Assembly: GCF_026015985.1 (NCBI RefSeq)
Contig: NZ_CP110389.1
Span: 4,372,001 to 4,436,000 of the forward strand
From: Rhodopseudomonas sp. P2A-2r
GTDB taxonomy: Bacteria; Pseudomonadota; Alphaproteobacteria; Rhizobiales; Xanthobacteraceae
Length of the DNA stretch: 64,000 nucleotides
Reading direction: 5' to 3'
Shown here: positions 10,087-19,764 of the stretch, one piece after another
Layout of the letters: each line of letters begins with the position of its first letter
Position numbering within the stretch: position 1 is the first letter of the stretch
Program-made: the position numbers and the translations under genes
Notes under the pieces: generated by a model
The model's input: only the letters and a program-made list of their open reading frames with translations
Database searches by the model: none
What the model was told of the DNA's origin: nothing

Positions 10087-11475
10087 TCACAGCCCCGACG
10101 CGACCGGCAGCGGCTCGTCCTTGCCGGCGCGGTCCTGCTTGAGCAGCTCCGCGATCAGGAACGCCATGTCGATGGCCTGCTCGGCATTGAGGCGGGGATC
10201 GCAGACCGTGTGATAGCGGTCGTTGAGGTCCTCGTCGCTGATCGAGCGCGCGCCGCCGGTGCATTCGGTGACATTTTGGCCGGTCATTTCCAGGTGCACA
10301 CCGCCGGCATGGGTGCCTTCGGCCTGGTGGATGGTGAAGAACGACTTCACCTCGGACAGGATGCGATCGAACGGCCGGGTCTTGTAGCCCGAGTTCGAGG
10401 TGATGGTGTTGCCATGCATCGGATCGCACGACCACACCACGCTGCGGCCTTCCCGCTGCACGGCGCGGATCAGCCCCGGCAGATGGTCGCCGACCTTGTC
10501 CGCGCCGAAACGATTGATCAGCGTGAGACGGCCCGGTTCGTTGTCGGGATTGAGGACGTCAATCAGCTTGATCAACTCGTCCGGCTTCAGCGACGGGCCG
10601 CACTTCAGGCCAATCGGGTTCTTGATGCCGCGGAAATATTCGATATGGGCATGGTCGAGCTGTCGGGTACGGTCGCCGACCCAGATCATGTGCCCGGATG
10701 TTGCGTACCAGTCGCCGGTGGTGGAATCGACGCGGGTGAAGGCCTGCTCGTAACCGAGCAGCAGCGCTTCGTGGCTGGTGTAGAAGTCGGTCGAGCGCAG
10801 CTCAGGGTGGCTTTCCAGATTGAGGCCGCAGGCGCGCATGAAATTCAGCGCGTCGGAAATCCGGTCCGCCAACTCCTTGTAACGGCGCGACTGCTGCGAG
10901 TCCTTCAGGAAGCCGAGCATCCACTGATGCACGCTGCCGAGATTGGCGAAGCCACCGGTGGCGAAAGCGCGCAGCAGGTTGAGCGTCGCCGCCGACTGCC
11001 GATAGGCATTCAGCTGGCGCTGCGGATCCGGGGTGCGCGATTCCGCCGTGAAGGCGATGTCGTTGATAATGTCGCCGCGATAGCTCGGTAGTTCGACGCC
11101 GTTGAGTTTCTCCATCGGCGACGAACGCGGCTTGGCAAACTGACCGGCGATGCGGCCGACCTTCACCACCGGCACCGCGCCGGCATAGGTCAGCACCACC
11201 GACATCTGTAGGAAGGCGCGGAAGAAATCGCGGATGTTGTTGGCGCCGTGCTCGGCAAAGCTCTCGGCGCAATCGCCGCCCTGAAGCAGGAAAGCCTCGC
11301 CCTTTGCGACTCGGGCCAGCGCCTTCTTCAGGTTGCGCGCCTCACCCGCAAATACCAGCGGCGGAAAGGTCGCAAGCTGCGCCTCGACATCGCCCAGCGC
11401 CTTCAGATCCGGATAGACCGGCATCTGCTGCACGGGCTTGCTGCGCCAACTATCGGGCGTCCACCGCTCAGCCAT
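10087..11475 (-). CDS. Class II DAHP synthase (3-deoxy-7-phosphoheptulonate synthase)
   Basis: 462 residues from ATG 11475, preceded by AGGAG. First enzyme of the shikimate pathway, condensing PEP and erythrose 4-phosphate. Seen: [11 protein letters not shown] (metal-binding Cys), [41 protein letters not shown] and [17 protein letters not shown], all diagnostic of the plant-like class II (AroAII) family rather than the E. coli AroF/G/H type. Followed without a gap by dgkA. The 116-base gap to the divergent hydrolase should hold both promoters. Confidence 0.95.
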   Translation of the reverse strand: MAERWTPDSWRSKPVQQMPVYPDLKALGDVEAQLATFPPLVFAGEARNLKKALARVAKGEAFLLQGGDCAESFAEHGANNIRDFFRAFLQMSVVLTYAGAVPVVKVGRIAGQFAKPRSSPMEKLNGVELPSYRGDIINDIAFTAESRTPDPQRQLNAYRQSAATLNLLRAFATGGFANLGSVHQWMLGFLKDSQQSRRYKELADRISDALNFMRACGLNLESHPELRSTDFYTSHEALLLGYEQAFTRVDSTTGDWYATSGHMIWVGDRTRQLDHAHIEYFRGIKNPIGLKCGPSLKPDELIKLIDVLNPDNEPGRLTLINRFGADKVGDHLPGLIRAVQREGRSVVWSCDPMHGNTITSNSGYKTRPFDRILSEVKSFFTIHQAEGTHAGGVHLEMTGQNVTECTGGARSISDEDLNDRYHTVCDPRLNAEQAIDMAFLIAELLKQDRAGKDEPLPVASGL

Positions 11476-11591
11476 CGCTTCAACTCCTGAAATCCGCGCC
11501 ATTGGGCAGGCGTCGGGAGGCCGCGTTATACACAGGCTGGCCGGAGATCGCCAGTTGGAAATCGGTCCCGCGAGACAACCCCTTGCAGCCA

Positions 11592-12548
11592 ATGCCAAAT
11601 TCGCATTTGCTGGGCTTTCTGCCGCAGGGAGAATGCGAGGTGGTCGAGGCTGCGCTGGACGACGTCTTCGTCGACGATATTACCTTCCCCGCCACCGACG
11701 GATATCCGCTCGGCGCGACCCTGTACCTGCCCCGCGGCGCCAGGAGCCATGCCGTCCTGATCAACTCCGCCACCGCGGTGCCGCGCCGCATCTACCGGGG
11801 ATTTGCCAGCTACCTCGCCAGCCGCGGCTGCGCCGTGCTGACCTATGATTATCGCGGCACCGGCGATTCCCGGCAGCCATCGCCGGCCAGCAACAGCCGG
11901 TCGAGATCCCTGGTCGGCTTCAAGGCCTCGATGTCCGACTGGGCGGCACTGGATGCAACGGCAGCGGTCGGCTGGATGCGCGAACGCTACCACACCATGC
12001 CGCTCGGCTATGTCGGCCACTCCTTCGGCGGCCAGGCGCTGGGTTTGCTGCCCAACAATACCGAGGTTGCGCGCGCGCTGTTTGTCGCCGCACAGGCCGG
12101 CTACTGGGGCCTGATGACCGCACCGGAGCGCTATCGCATCTATGTCCTGCTGAAATTCGTTGGCGTCCCGCTGACCCGGCTCATGGGCTATGCCCCGGCG
12201 CGAACGGGGCTCGGCATGGATCTGCCGAAGGGCGTCTTCCTGGAGTGGGTCCGCTGGGTCATGAGCCAACGCTACCTGTTCGACGACGTCCGCCTGCGTG
12301 CGCTGTCGAACTTCCCGCGCTACCGCGGCGCGCTGCGCGCGCTGACATTCTCCGACGACCCCTGGGCGACCCGCCCGGCGGTCGACCTTCTGTGCTCGGG
12401 CTTCACCTCGATCCGGCCGGAGGTCGCCACCATCGCGCCGGCCGACGTCGGCGCAGCAAAGATCGGGCATTTCGGATTCTTCCGGCCGCAACATCGCGAC
12501 ACGCTGTGGCGCGGCGCGGCCGAGTGGCTGCAACGCGAGCCGGAGTGA
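11592..12548 (+). CDS. Alpha/beta hydrolase (COG4757-like)
   Basis: 318 residues from ATG 11592. Seen: [11 protein letters not shown] (oxyanion region), the nucleophile elbow GHSFGG with Ser near residue 143, and a C-terminal IGHFGFFRP that supplies the expected catalytic His. Members are uncharacterised serine esterase/lipase-like enzymes. The TGA ends at 12548 and the opposing gor stop starts at 12549, so the two convergent genes abut with no spacer. An N-terminal extension to 11304 would overlap the DAHP gene antisense and is not accepted. Confidence 0.85.
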   Translation: MPNSHLLGFLPQGECEVVEAALDDVFVDDITFPATDGYPLGATLYLPRGARSHAVLINSATAVPRRIYRGFASYLASRGCAVLTYDYRGTGDSRQPSPASNSRSRSLVGFKASMSDWAALDATAAVGWMRERYHTMPLGYVGHSFGGQALGLLPNNTEVARALFVAAQAGYWGLMTAPERYRIYVLLKFVGVPLTRLMGYAPARTGLGMDLPKGVFLEWVRWVMSQRYLFDDVRLRALSNFPRYRGALRALTFSDDPWATRPAVDLLCSGFTSIRPEVATIAPADVGAAKIGHFGFFRPQHRDTLWRGAAEWLQREPE

Positions 12549-13934
12549 CTACTCCGCCGCTTCGCGCACGTACCGCGCGGTCGGCGTCCGCATGGTCACC
12601 AGTTCTTCGGCCGCACTCGGATGCACCGCCATGGTGGCGTCAAAATCCGCTTTGGTCGCCTTCAACTTCACGCAGATGCCCAGCACCTGGATCAGCTCTG
12701 CGGCCTCCGGCCCGACGATATGGCAGCCGACGATCACGTCGGTGACGCCAACAACGATCAGTTTCATCAACACGCGGCTTTCGCTGCCGGACAACGTCGC
12801 CTTGATCGGCTTGAAGTTGGTCTTGTAGACGTCGACATGGCTGAATGCGGCGCGGGCTTCGGCTTCGGTCATGCCGACGGTGCCAACCTCCGGCTGTGTG
12901 AAGACAGCGGTCGGAATATTGCTGTGATCGACCTTCACGCTGCGCTTGCCGAACACGGTATCGGCGAAGGCATGGCCCTCGCGGATCGCCACCGGCGTCA
13001 GGTTGGTGCGATGTGTGACATCGCCCACCGCGTAGATATGCGGCACGTTGGTCTGCGAAAATTCGTTGACCGCGATTCCGCCATTGGCGGGGTTGATCGC
13101 CACCCCGGCTATCTCAAGCCCGAGGTTGGCGACGTTGGGATGCCGGCCGATCGCGAACAGAACCTGATCGGCAGCAATGCTCGACCCGTTCGACAGCGTT
13201 GCCGTGAATTCGTGGCTGTGTTTCTCGACCTTGTCGACGGTACAGCCGGTCAGGATCGTGATGCCTTCCTTTTCCATCTCGCCGCGCACGTGGCTGCGAA
13301 CATCCTCGTCAAAGCCGCGCAGGATGTTGTCGCCGCGATAGACCACCGTCACGTCGGATCCGAGGCCGGCGAAGATGCAGGCGAATTCCAGCGCGATATA
13401 GCCGCCGCCCTGGATCAGGATGCGCTTCGGAAGCTCCGGAAGATGAAACACCTCGTTGGACGAGATGACATGTTCGATGCCGGGAATTTCGCGCCCGTGA
13501 TTGGGCGCGCCGCCGGTGGCGATCAGCACGTAGCGCGCACGTACGGTCTCGCCGGTGGACAGCCGCAGCCTGTGCGGATCCTCGAACACGGCGCGCGCCT
13601 TGACGATGGCCGCGCCGGACTTCTCGACATTGGCGGTGTAGATGCCCTCGAGCCGGGCGATCTCCTTGTCCTTGTTGGCGATGAAGGTCGGCCAGTCGAA
13701 GGTCGCCGACGGGATCGTCCAACCGAAGCCGGCGGCGTCCTCGACCTCATGCTTCACATGCGACGCATAGACCATCAGCTTCTTCGGCACGCAGCCGCGG
13801 ATCACGCAGGTGCCGCCGAACCTGTATTCCTCAGCGACCATGACTCGTGCGCCGTAGCCCGCTGCGATCCGCGCGGCGCGCACGCCGCCCGAGCCACCGC
13901 CAATCACGAATAAATCGACGTCGAAGTCGCTCAT
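12549..13934 (-). CDS. gor: Glutathione-disulfide reductase
   Basis: 461-residue flavoprotein reducing GSSG with NADPH in the cytosol. Seen: FAD-binding GGGSGGVRAAR, redox-active disulfide in GGTCVIRGCVPKK near residue 42, NADPH-binding GGGYIALEFA, second FAD motif YAVGDVT, and the C-terminal catalytic HPSAAEE. Intact and of normal length. The VIRGCVPKK form is typical of glutathione reductase rather than dihydrolipoamide dehydrogenase. Lies 28 bases after the DUF2059 stop on the same strand, so it may share an rpiA-DUF2059-gor transcript. Confidence 0.95.
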   Translation of the reverse strand: MSDFDVDLFVIGGGSGGVRAARIAAGYGARVMVAEEYRFGGTCVIRGCVPKKLMVYASHVKHEVEDAAGFGWTIPSATFDWPTFIANKDKEIARLEGIYTANVEKSGAAIVKARAVFEDPHRLRLSTGETVRARYVLIATGGAPNHGREIPGIEHVISSNEVFHLPELPKRILIQGGGYIALEFACIFAGLGSDVTVVYRGDNILRGFDEDVRSHVRGEMEKEGITILTGCTVDKVEKHSHEFTATLSNGSSIAADQVLFAIGRHPNVANLGLEIAGVAINPANGGIAVNEFSQTNVPHIYAVGDVTHRTNLTPVAIREGHAFADTVFGKRSVKVDHSNIPTAVFTQPEVGTVGMTEAEARAAFSHVDVYKTNFKPIKATLSGSESRVLMKLIVVGVTDVIVGCHIVGPEAAELIQVLGICVKLKATKADFDATMAVHPSAAEELVTMRTPTARYVREAAE

Positions 13935-13962
13935 GTGCCGCTCCGGAAAATTCAGCTACCCG

Positions 13963-14499
13963 TCAGATTTCCTTGCCGCGCTTACGCATTTCAGCGCGGA
14001 ATTGGCCGTTGACCTCTTCCGAGAACTGCTGCGCCCACTGCTGCATGTAGTTCATGCTGGCGGCGATCGACTGCGGCTCCTGCGCCAACAGCTTCTGACC
14101 GAGCGGGGACTTGTAGAACGTCACGAGATCCTTCAACTCCTGCTCGGTGAAGTCGCTGGCGTAGATCCGCGCCATCTGCTCGCCGATCTCCTTTTCCTTG
14201 CCAGCCAGGGTCTGCGCCACGATCACGGCAACCTCGTTGAGGTCCTTCTGGTAGTTCAGATTGTTCTGCAGCAACGTGTCCTTGGTACGCTGCACGATGT
14301 TCGGGACGGCGCCCTGGTACATGGCACTGGCGTTCTTCAGGGTCAGGATTTCCTTGGCCGCGGCAATCGCCGCCGGCGACGCCGGCTTGATCGGTCGGCT
14401 CTCCGCCTGCGGCGGCTGCTGGGCATGGGCCGGAAGCGCGGCGCCGGCCAGGCCAGCGACAAGGCCGGCGGCGAGCAGCAGGTTCGAACGATACGTCAT
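13963..14499 (-). CDS. DUF2059 secreted protein
   Basis: 178 residues. Signal peptide (LLLAAGLVAGLAGAALPAHA, cleavage after AHA), then an all-helical domain with FTEQELKDLVTFYKSPLGQK, the core motif of DUF2059. Family members are periplasmic and functionally uncharacterised. The start at 14499 is chosen for the signal peptide. Lies between rpiA (22 bases upstream) and gor, all on the minus strand, an arrangement that suggests one operon. Confidence 0.9.
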   Translation of the reverse strand: MTYRSNLLLAAGLVAGLAGAALPAHAQQPPQAESRPIKPASPAAIAAAKEILTLKNASAMYQGAVPNIVQRTKDTLLQNNLNYQKDLNEVAVIVAQTLAGKEKEIGEQMARIYASDFTEQELKDLVTFYKSPLGQKLLAQEPQSIAASMNYMQQWAQQFSEEVNGQFRAEMRKRGKEI

Positions 14500-14521
14500 C
14501 TTGTTCTCCTTGATCGCGGCG

Positions 14522-15219
14522 TTACGGCCGCTCGAAAATGCGAATACCATCGGAGCCCGCCAGCATGGCTATGCTGGCCTGTCCGATGAAAAGACCGTGT
14601 TCGACGACGCCCGGTATCGAACTGAGCAGTCCGGCCAGACGGGGGCGTCGGGGATCTGCCCGAGATGGGCATCGATGATCCAGTGGCCCCCATCGGTGAC
14701 GAAAGCATGGCCGTCGCTGCCGTTCCGGACCGCCATCTGCCCCGATACGCCGCTTTGGGCGAACGCTTCGACAATGGCCCGGCGCGTCGCTGCGAGTCCA
14801 AACGGAATGACCTCCACCGGCAGCGGAAAGCGGCCGAGCATCGCGACCCATTTCGTCTCGTCGGCGATGACGATCATGCGGTCGGATGCGGTTGCGACGA
14901 TCTTTTCGCGCAGCAAAGCGCCGCCGCCGCCCTTGATGAGATTCAGCTGCGGATCGATTTCGTCGGCGCCATCGACCGTCAGGTCGAGCCGGTCCACATC
15001 GTCCAGCGTCGTCAGCGCAATGCCGCAGCTCTCGGCCTGGGCGCGCGTCGCCTCGGATGTCGGCACGCAGATCACCTTCAATCCGCCGGCCACCCGTTCG
15101 CCGAGCAGTTCGACAAAATGCTTGGCGGTCGAACCGGTGCCTAGGCCGAGCTTCATGCCGTCGCGGACGTATTCGAGTGCTTTTGCCGCTGCCTGCCGTT
15201 TCAGTTCATCGATGGTCAT
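14522..15219 (-). CDS. rpiA: Ribose-5-phosphate isomerase A, apparent frameshift
   Basis: Interconverts ribose 5-phosphate and ribulose 5-phosphate in the pentose phosphate pathway. Seen: [37 protein letters not shown] with the catalytic Asp/Glu, and [10 protein letters not shown]. After [10 protein letters not shown] the written frame turns into unrelated sequence; one added base in the G5 run at 14641-14645 restores [18 protein letters not shown] and a normal C-terminus ending at 14522. Repaired length is about 232 residues. Divergent from gph with a 172-base gap. Confidence 0.92.
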
Positions 15220-15391
15220 GAAGGGCCGAAGTCCTCGGTTGCGTTGCCAGAGCCGCTGTGACGCGGCGGCTTATCTAGCGCTGTTTGCCGCAGAGGAACA
15301 GGCCCTTACAAGGCATCGTGACGGCGGCCGCCGACGCCGGCCGAAGCCACCCTCTCTTGCCAGATGGCGAAAGGGCGGCTAGCGATCTTCC

Positions 15392-16075
15392 ATGAGCCAT
15401 TCGCCGATCGTCGTATTCGATCTGGACGGCACGCTGGTGGACACCGCGCCGGACCTGATCAACGCCCTGAATTACGTGCTGGACCGCGAGGGCCTTGCAC
15501 CGGTCCCTATGCATCTGGCGCGCAACATGATCGGCGCCGGCGCCCGCAAGCTTATCGAGCGCGGGCTAGAGCTGGAGGGCCGCACCACCACAGTGGCCGG
15601 CATCGACCGCCTGACCGCCGATTTCATCGACCATTACGCCGCCCATATTGCCGACTTCTCCCGCCCGTTCGAAGGGCTCGAGGAGGCGCTGAATGCGCTG
15701 TCCGAGCAAAATTACCGCTTTGCTGTCTGCACCAACAAGCTGGAATGGCTGTCCAAGCTGCTGCTCGACCGGCTGGAGCTCACCGCCCGATTCGACGCGA
15801 TCTGCGGCGCCGACACCTTTGGCGTGTCGAAGCCCAATCCGGTCATCCTGCAGCAGACCGTTGCCCGCGCCGGCGGAAGCATGGCGTCGGCGATCATGGT
15901 GGGCGACGCCGGCCCCGATGTCGGGGTTGCCCGCCGCGCCGGCGTGCCGGTTATCGGCGTCGAGTTCGGCTATACCGATGTCCCCATCGCCGACCTCAAA
16001 CCGGACCTGCTGATCGGTCATATGCGCGAACTGCCGGGCGCCGTGGCAGAACTGGCGACGGCGCGCAAAGCATAG
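15392..16075 (+). CDS. gph: Phosphoglycolate phosphatase (HAD superfamily)
   Basis: 227 residues. HAD motif I VFDLDGTLVDTAPD with nucleophile Asp near residue 9, motif II CTNK, motif III Lys in GVSKPNP, and motif IV GDAGPDVGVAR. The cap domain position and overall length match Gph, which dephosphorylates 2-phosphoglycolate from DNA repair or photorespiration. Motif IV reads GDAGPD where GDSxxD is commoner; the acidic residue is kept. Gph is the best call, though other HAD phosphatases are close. Confidence 0.85.
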   Translation: MSHSPIVVFDLDGTLVDTAPDLINALNYVLDREGLAPVPMHLARNMIGAGARKLIERGLELEGRTTTVAGIDRLTADFIDHYAAHIADFSRPFEGLEEALNALSEQNYRFAVCTNKLEWLSKLLLDRLELTARFDAICGADTFGVSKPNPVILQQTVARAGGSMASAIMVGDAGPDVGVARRAGVPVIGVEFGYTDVPIADLKPDLLIGHMRELPGAVAELATARKA

Positions 16076-16227
16076 CCTAACCAATTGCTTAGGTTACACA
16101 TACCCAGCATGGAGCCGGCGACGTTAACCATCGATTAACGAAACCTGTCCGCACGGTTGCGCGAAAATACCTAGGCTCCTATGGTTACCTGGGGACTGCG
16201 GCCAGCCGCAAAAGAGACGGGTCACAC

Positions 16228-16671
16228 ATGCGTCGAGTCATCGTAATTGCAGTTGCCAGCATGAGTCTTGCTGGTTGCGCGTCATTCTCCATGGATTCCT
16301 TCCGGTCGGCGCCGCCGCCCGTGAACGTTCAGTTTGAATCCGTTCCGCCAGGCGCGGAAGCGCGCACCTCGCTCGGCGCAACCTGCAAGACGCCCTGCTC
16401 GCTTCCGGTCACCGCCGACGGCGGTTTCAGCGTGACATTCACCTTGCCCAAGTTCCAGCCGTTGACGGTTCCGGTGTCGGTCACCAAGAATCCCGGCGAC
16501 ATGTTCACCGCCGGCACCACGGTGATTGAGCCGAATCCGGTGGTTGGCGAGCTTCAGCCGATGACCCCGCCGCGTCGCGCCGCACGGAAAATGGTGAGGC
16601 GCAAGCCTGCCGCCGCCGCGCCGGCTGCTGCTCCGGCCGCCGAAACGCCCTTCCCGGCACCGACCCGCTGA
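16228..16671 (+). CDS. Putative lipoprotein with PEGA-like segment
   Basis: 147 residues. A basic N-terminus, short hydrophobic stretch and lipobox LAGC (Cys near residue 17) predict lipidation and anchoring. The segment VNVQFESVPPGAEARTS followed by TCKTPCSLPV resembles PEGA-type surface repeats. The C-terminus is low-complexity Ala/Pro after a basic patch RRAARKMVRRK. No enzymatic motif. Tandem with moaA, 98 bases downstream. Confidence 0.75.
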   Translation: MRRVIVIAVASMSLAGCASFSMDSFRSAPPPVNVQFESVPPGAEARTSLGATCKTPCSLPVTADGGFSVTFTLPKFQPLTVPVSVTKNPGDMFTAGTTVIEPNPVVGELQPMTPPRRAARKMVRRKPAAAAPAAAPAAETPFPAPTR

Positions 16672-16769
16672 TCGCCACGCGTCCGACACATCGTCCTGCG
16701 CGATTGTGCCGGGCGCTTGCCATGCCTACATTGGCTCCATAGAGCTTGAGACGGCGTTGAGGCAAACCG

Positions 16770-17804
16770 ATGGCGGATTTGGGACAGCAGTTGAAGGCGA
16801 CGAATCCGTCCGCGATGACGGATCCGTTCGGCCGTTCCATCAGCTATCTGCGCGTATCGGTCACCGACCGCTGCGACCTGCGCTGCTTCTATTGCATGTC
16901 CGAGGACATGACCTTCCTGCCCAAGGCCGACCTGCTCACGCTCGAGGAACTCGACCGCCTCTGCACGGCCTTCATCGCCAAGGGCGTGCGCAAACTGCGG
17001 CTCACCGGCGGCGAACCGCTGGTTCGGCGCAATGTGATGGGGTTGGTGCGCTCGCTGTCGCGGCACCTTGCGACCGGCGCACTCGATGAGCTGACACTGA
17101 CCACCAACGGCTCGCTGCTGGCGAAATATGCCGATGAGCTGGCGGACTGCGGCGTGCGCCGCATCAACGTGTCGATGGACACGCTCGACCCCGCCAAGTT
17201 CCGCACCATCACTCGCTGGGGCGATCTCGACAAGGTGCTGGCCGGCATCGAGGCCGCGCGCGCGGCCGGCCTTGCGGTCAAGATCAATGCGGTGGCGCTG
17301 AAGGGCCTCAACGAGGACGAGATCCCCGCACTTATGGAATGGGCGCATGGCAAGGACATGGCGCTGACGCTGATCGAGGTGATGCCGATGGGCGACATCG
17401 GCGAAGGCCGCATCGATCAGTATGTGCCGCTGTCGCTGCTGCGGGCCCGGCTCGCCGCCAGATACACCCTCACCGACCTGCCCGACAATACCGGCGGTCC
17501 GGCGCGTTACGTCCGGGTTGCCGAGACCGGCGGCAAGCTCGGCCTGATCACCCCGATGACCCATAATTTCTGCGAATCCTGCAACCGGGTGCGCATCACC
17601 TGCACCGGCACCATCCACACCTGCCTCGGCCACGAGGACGCCACCGACCTGCGCCGGCCGTTGCGCGCATCTGCCGACAACGACCTGCTCAACGCGGCCA
17701 TCGACAGCGCCATCGGCACCAAGCCCAAGGGCCACGACTTCATCATCGACCGCCGCCACAACCGGCCCAGCGTCAGCCGGCATATGAGCGTGACGGGCGG
17801 CTGA
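16770..17804 (+). CDS. moaA: GTP 3',8-cyclase MoaA (molybdenum cofactor)
   Basis: 344 residues as listed; an internal ATG at 16815 (MTDPFGRS) is an alternative start. A radical-SAM enzyme starting molybdopterin synthesis from GTP. Seen: [15 protein letters not shown] (first 4Fe-4S cluster, CxxxCxxC), [16 protein letters not shown], and the C-terminal second cluster [13 protein letters not shown]...C. The end [14 protein letters not shown] carries the conserved GG tail. Intact. A diverged copy of the last 59 bases lies 4.4 kb downstream. Confidence 0.95.
   Translation: MADLGQQLKATNPSAMTDPFGRSISYLRVSVTDRCDLRCFYCMSEDMTFLPKADLLTLEELDRLCTAFIAKGVRKLRLTGGEPLVRRNVMGLVRSLSRHLATGALDELTLTTNGSLLAKYADELADCGVRRINVSMDTLDPAKFRTITRWGDLDKVLAGIEAARAAGLAVKINAVALKGLNEDEIPALMEWAHGKDMALTLIEVMPMGDIGEGRIDQYVPLSLLRARLAARYTLTDLPDNTGGPARYVRVAETGGKLGLITPMTHNFCESCNRVRITCTGTIHTCLGHEDATDLRRPLRASADNDLLNAAIDSAIGTKPKGHDFIIDRRHNRPSVSRHMSVTGG
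17745..17803 (+). repeat. moaA 3' end, left copy of a direct repeat
   Basis: The last 59 bases of moaA, coding for [19 protein letters not shown], recur at 22114-22172. Over the first roughly 51 aligned bases I count 4 mismatches, and two of these are synonymous third-position changes. This left copy is the functional gene end. Together the copies bracket the AraC / flavoprotein / MBL block. Confidence 0.7.
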
Positions 17805-18358
17805 TTTTACCTGTCTTGCCGGGACCGGGCAAAACCTGGTCGGGTCATCCGCCAGTCACAGACCATCGCCAGCCATGGCGAAATCCTGCGGTCGCCAAAC
17901 CAGCAGCCGGTCACAGCGGACGCCGAGGCGCAGCCTTGGGTCAATGCAGATCCGTCGCACGATGGGCATCCGGCATTCCTCCGAGCCGACACGACGCAAG
18001 CAAGGCTGAGGCCCCAGCGCTGCGCATTCCTTCCAGCAAGTTCGGATCGTCGGTCGCAGGCCAAAGAAACAAGCTGAAGGCGCGGAAATTACAAGGTTTG
18101 CCCAAGGTCTCGATCTCCGATCTGCGACATGGTGCATCCGGCCTCTTCAAACCAGCAGGATCAGACCTCGCCGGCCGTATCGCCCCCCTGGATGACGCAA
18201 GACGAAACGCAGCGTCGCAACGCTGATCCAACCGTCCAGATCGCCTGGCTCTGCGACATGGTCCTGCCGCCGGAGACTCCGGTGAGATCACCAGGTGACT
18301 GCAATGATCTTGAGATCGATTTTCCTGCGCCTCATCCCTCTGTTTGTCCGGTGTTGAG
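17805..18358. other. 554-base gap without a confident gene
   Basis: Short frames exist on both strands, but none has a recognisable domain, signal peptide or clear ribosome-binding site. The stretch starts directly after moaA, at the left boundary of the putatively inserted block. It may hold the promoter of the AraC-type gene. Confidence 0.5.
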
Positions 18359-19303
18359 ATGAGCAGAGATTCCGACCACCCGGATGATTCCGCGCCGGCA
18401 ACTGCCGCAGTTGGCAACGAAGCGGCATCCGCCGCGCCACGCCCTGCCACGATGGAGATGGCGCGCGTTCTCAAGATGGCGCCTGTCCGCATGGTCGCCG
18501 AGGAGTCCAGCGGCGTCATCGCGCACTGGCGGCACGATCCACTGCACGATGTTGTCGGGCCGATGGCGGATCACGTGGTCATGACCTTCCCCGCCGGATC
18601 GCAGCGCTTCGAGCGACGCACCGGCAGGTCCGTGGTCCACGGAACGCTGCGTCCGGGCGTCATCACGATCATCCCGGCCGGCTCTTCGTCCCGATGGGAC
18701 ATTCATCGGCCGGTGGATGTCGTTCATCTCAATCTCCCGCAGGCAACGCTCGCGCGCGTCGCCAGCGAAGCGGATGCTGCCGGCCCTCGCAATCTGCTGG
18801 ATCGCACGGCGCACCCCGATCTGATCACCGCGCGATTGCTGCTGAGCGCGGCCGACGCTCTGGATGGCAGCGCGGCGCTGGACGCCCTGTTCCGTCACCA
18901 ACTGACGGACCTTCTTGCAACGCGTTTGCTGGCGGCTCACGCCGGCGCGCCCGTCACGACCCAGCCGGTGATCGGCGGCCTGTCGCCGCCGGCATTGATG
19001 CGCGCCATCGAACGGCTTCGCTCTGACAGTGACTCGGACGTCTCGCTCGGTGCGCTGGCGGCGGATGCGGGATTGTCGCGCTTCCACTTCTGCCGCGCGT
19101 TCAAGGAAAGCACCGGTCTTTCGCCGCATGCCTGGCTGCGCCAGCACAGGCTCGAACAGGCGATGAACATGTTGCGCGACTCGGATGTCTCCGTGGTGTC
19201 GGTGGCCGCGGCGCTCGGCTACGCCTCGCAAACCGCTTTCGCCGCCGCATTCCGCAAACTGACCGGAGAAACGCCGACCGACTGGCGCCGGCGCGTGCGT
19301 TAG
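18359..19303 (+). CDS. AraC-family transcriptional regulator
   Basis: 314 residues from ATG 18359. The N-terminal two thirds looks like a cupin-type effector domain; the C-terminal 100 residues are a classical double helix-turn-helix: ALAADAGLSRFHFCRAFKES, HAWLRQHRLEQAM, and VAAALGYASQTAFAAAFRK followed by GETPTDWRR. Probably regulates the downstream same-strand genes (secreted small ORF, FAD oxidoreductase, MBL hydrolase). The ligand is unknown. Confidence 0.9.
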   Translation: MSRDSDHPDDSAPATAAVGNEAASAAPRPATMEMARVLKMAPVRMVAEESSGVIAHWRHDPLHDVVGPMADHVVMTFPAGSQRFERRTGRSVVHGTLRPGVITIIPAGSSSRWDIHRPVDVVHLNLPQATLARVASEADAAGPRNLLDRTAHPDLITARLLLSAADALDGSAALDALFRHQLTDLLATRLLAAHAGAPVTTQPVIGGLSPPALMRAIERLRSDSDSDVSLGALAADAGLSRFHFCRAFKESTGLSPHAWLRQHRLEQAMNMLRDSDVSVVSVAAALGYASQTAFAAAFRKLTGETPTDWRRRVR

Positions 19304-19398
19304 CAGCAATTGCGCGACAACTCCCTCAATCGCTCTGGGGCGGCGGTCAGCCCCGACAGCTAAACCATCATTGTGTCCACGAACTGACGGAGACAACG

Positions 19399-19662
19399 AT
19401 GACCTGGACGAGCTTTGCGATCGCACCGCGAAGAAGACTGATAGCTACCGCTCTGATGTACGGCCTTTCCCTGACCGTTCGTCTGACCTCGGCAGCAGGT
19501 GAGGACGGGAGTGTCCCGGTACAGGCCGCGCAATGCGCCGCCTTCGCTTCCACCCCTTTCAACGAGAGGCCGGCAACGCCCGCTTTCCGCATGGTCGACC
19601 TTCAACGCTCCTCACGGAGCCGAAGCTGCCAGGCGGGATGCGAGCCCGCTTTGCCGACCTGA
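19399..19662 (+). CDS. Putative small secreted protein, possibly a damaged gene
   Basis: Up to 87 residues with a signal-peptide-like start (LIATALMYGLSLTVRLTSA) and mature sequence with QCAAFASTPF. The last part is Arg/Ser-rich and not protein-like, whereas another frame just downstream reads LTEPKLPGGMRARFADLSAP to a stop at about 19711. A further indel near 19600 is therefore possible. No family recognised; function not assigned. Confidence 0.35.
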   Translation: MTWTSFAIAPRRRLIATALMYGLSLTVRLTSAAGEDGSVPVQAAQCAAFASTPFNERPATPAFRMVDLQRSSRSRSCQAGCEPALPT

Positions 19663-19764
19663 GCGCCCCTATCGATATCAAGACCGATTGCTTCACCGCA
19701 CCGCGTCGCTGATCGCCGTGAGCAACGCCGCGCCGCATTCAAAATCCATTCAGGAGTCCATCAC

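Noticed and set aside
9739..11091. 450-codon plus-strand frame over dgkA and DAHP synthase
   Set aside because: Runs antisense through two confidently identified genes and lacks any domain.
12621..13913. 430-codon plus-strand frame over gor
   Set aside because: Antisense shadow of an intact glutathione reductase gene.
17805..18343. Short open frames on both strands between moaA and the AraC gene
   Set aside because: No consistent ribosome-binding site, domain or signal peptide; Arg/Ser/Cys-rich composition typical of random frames.
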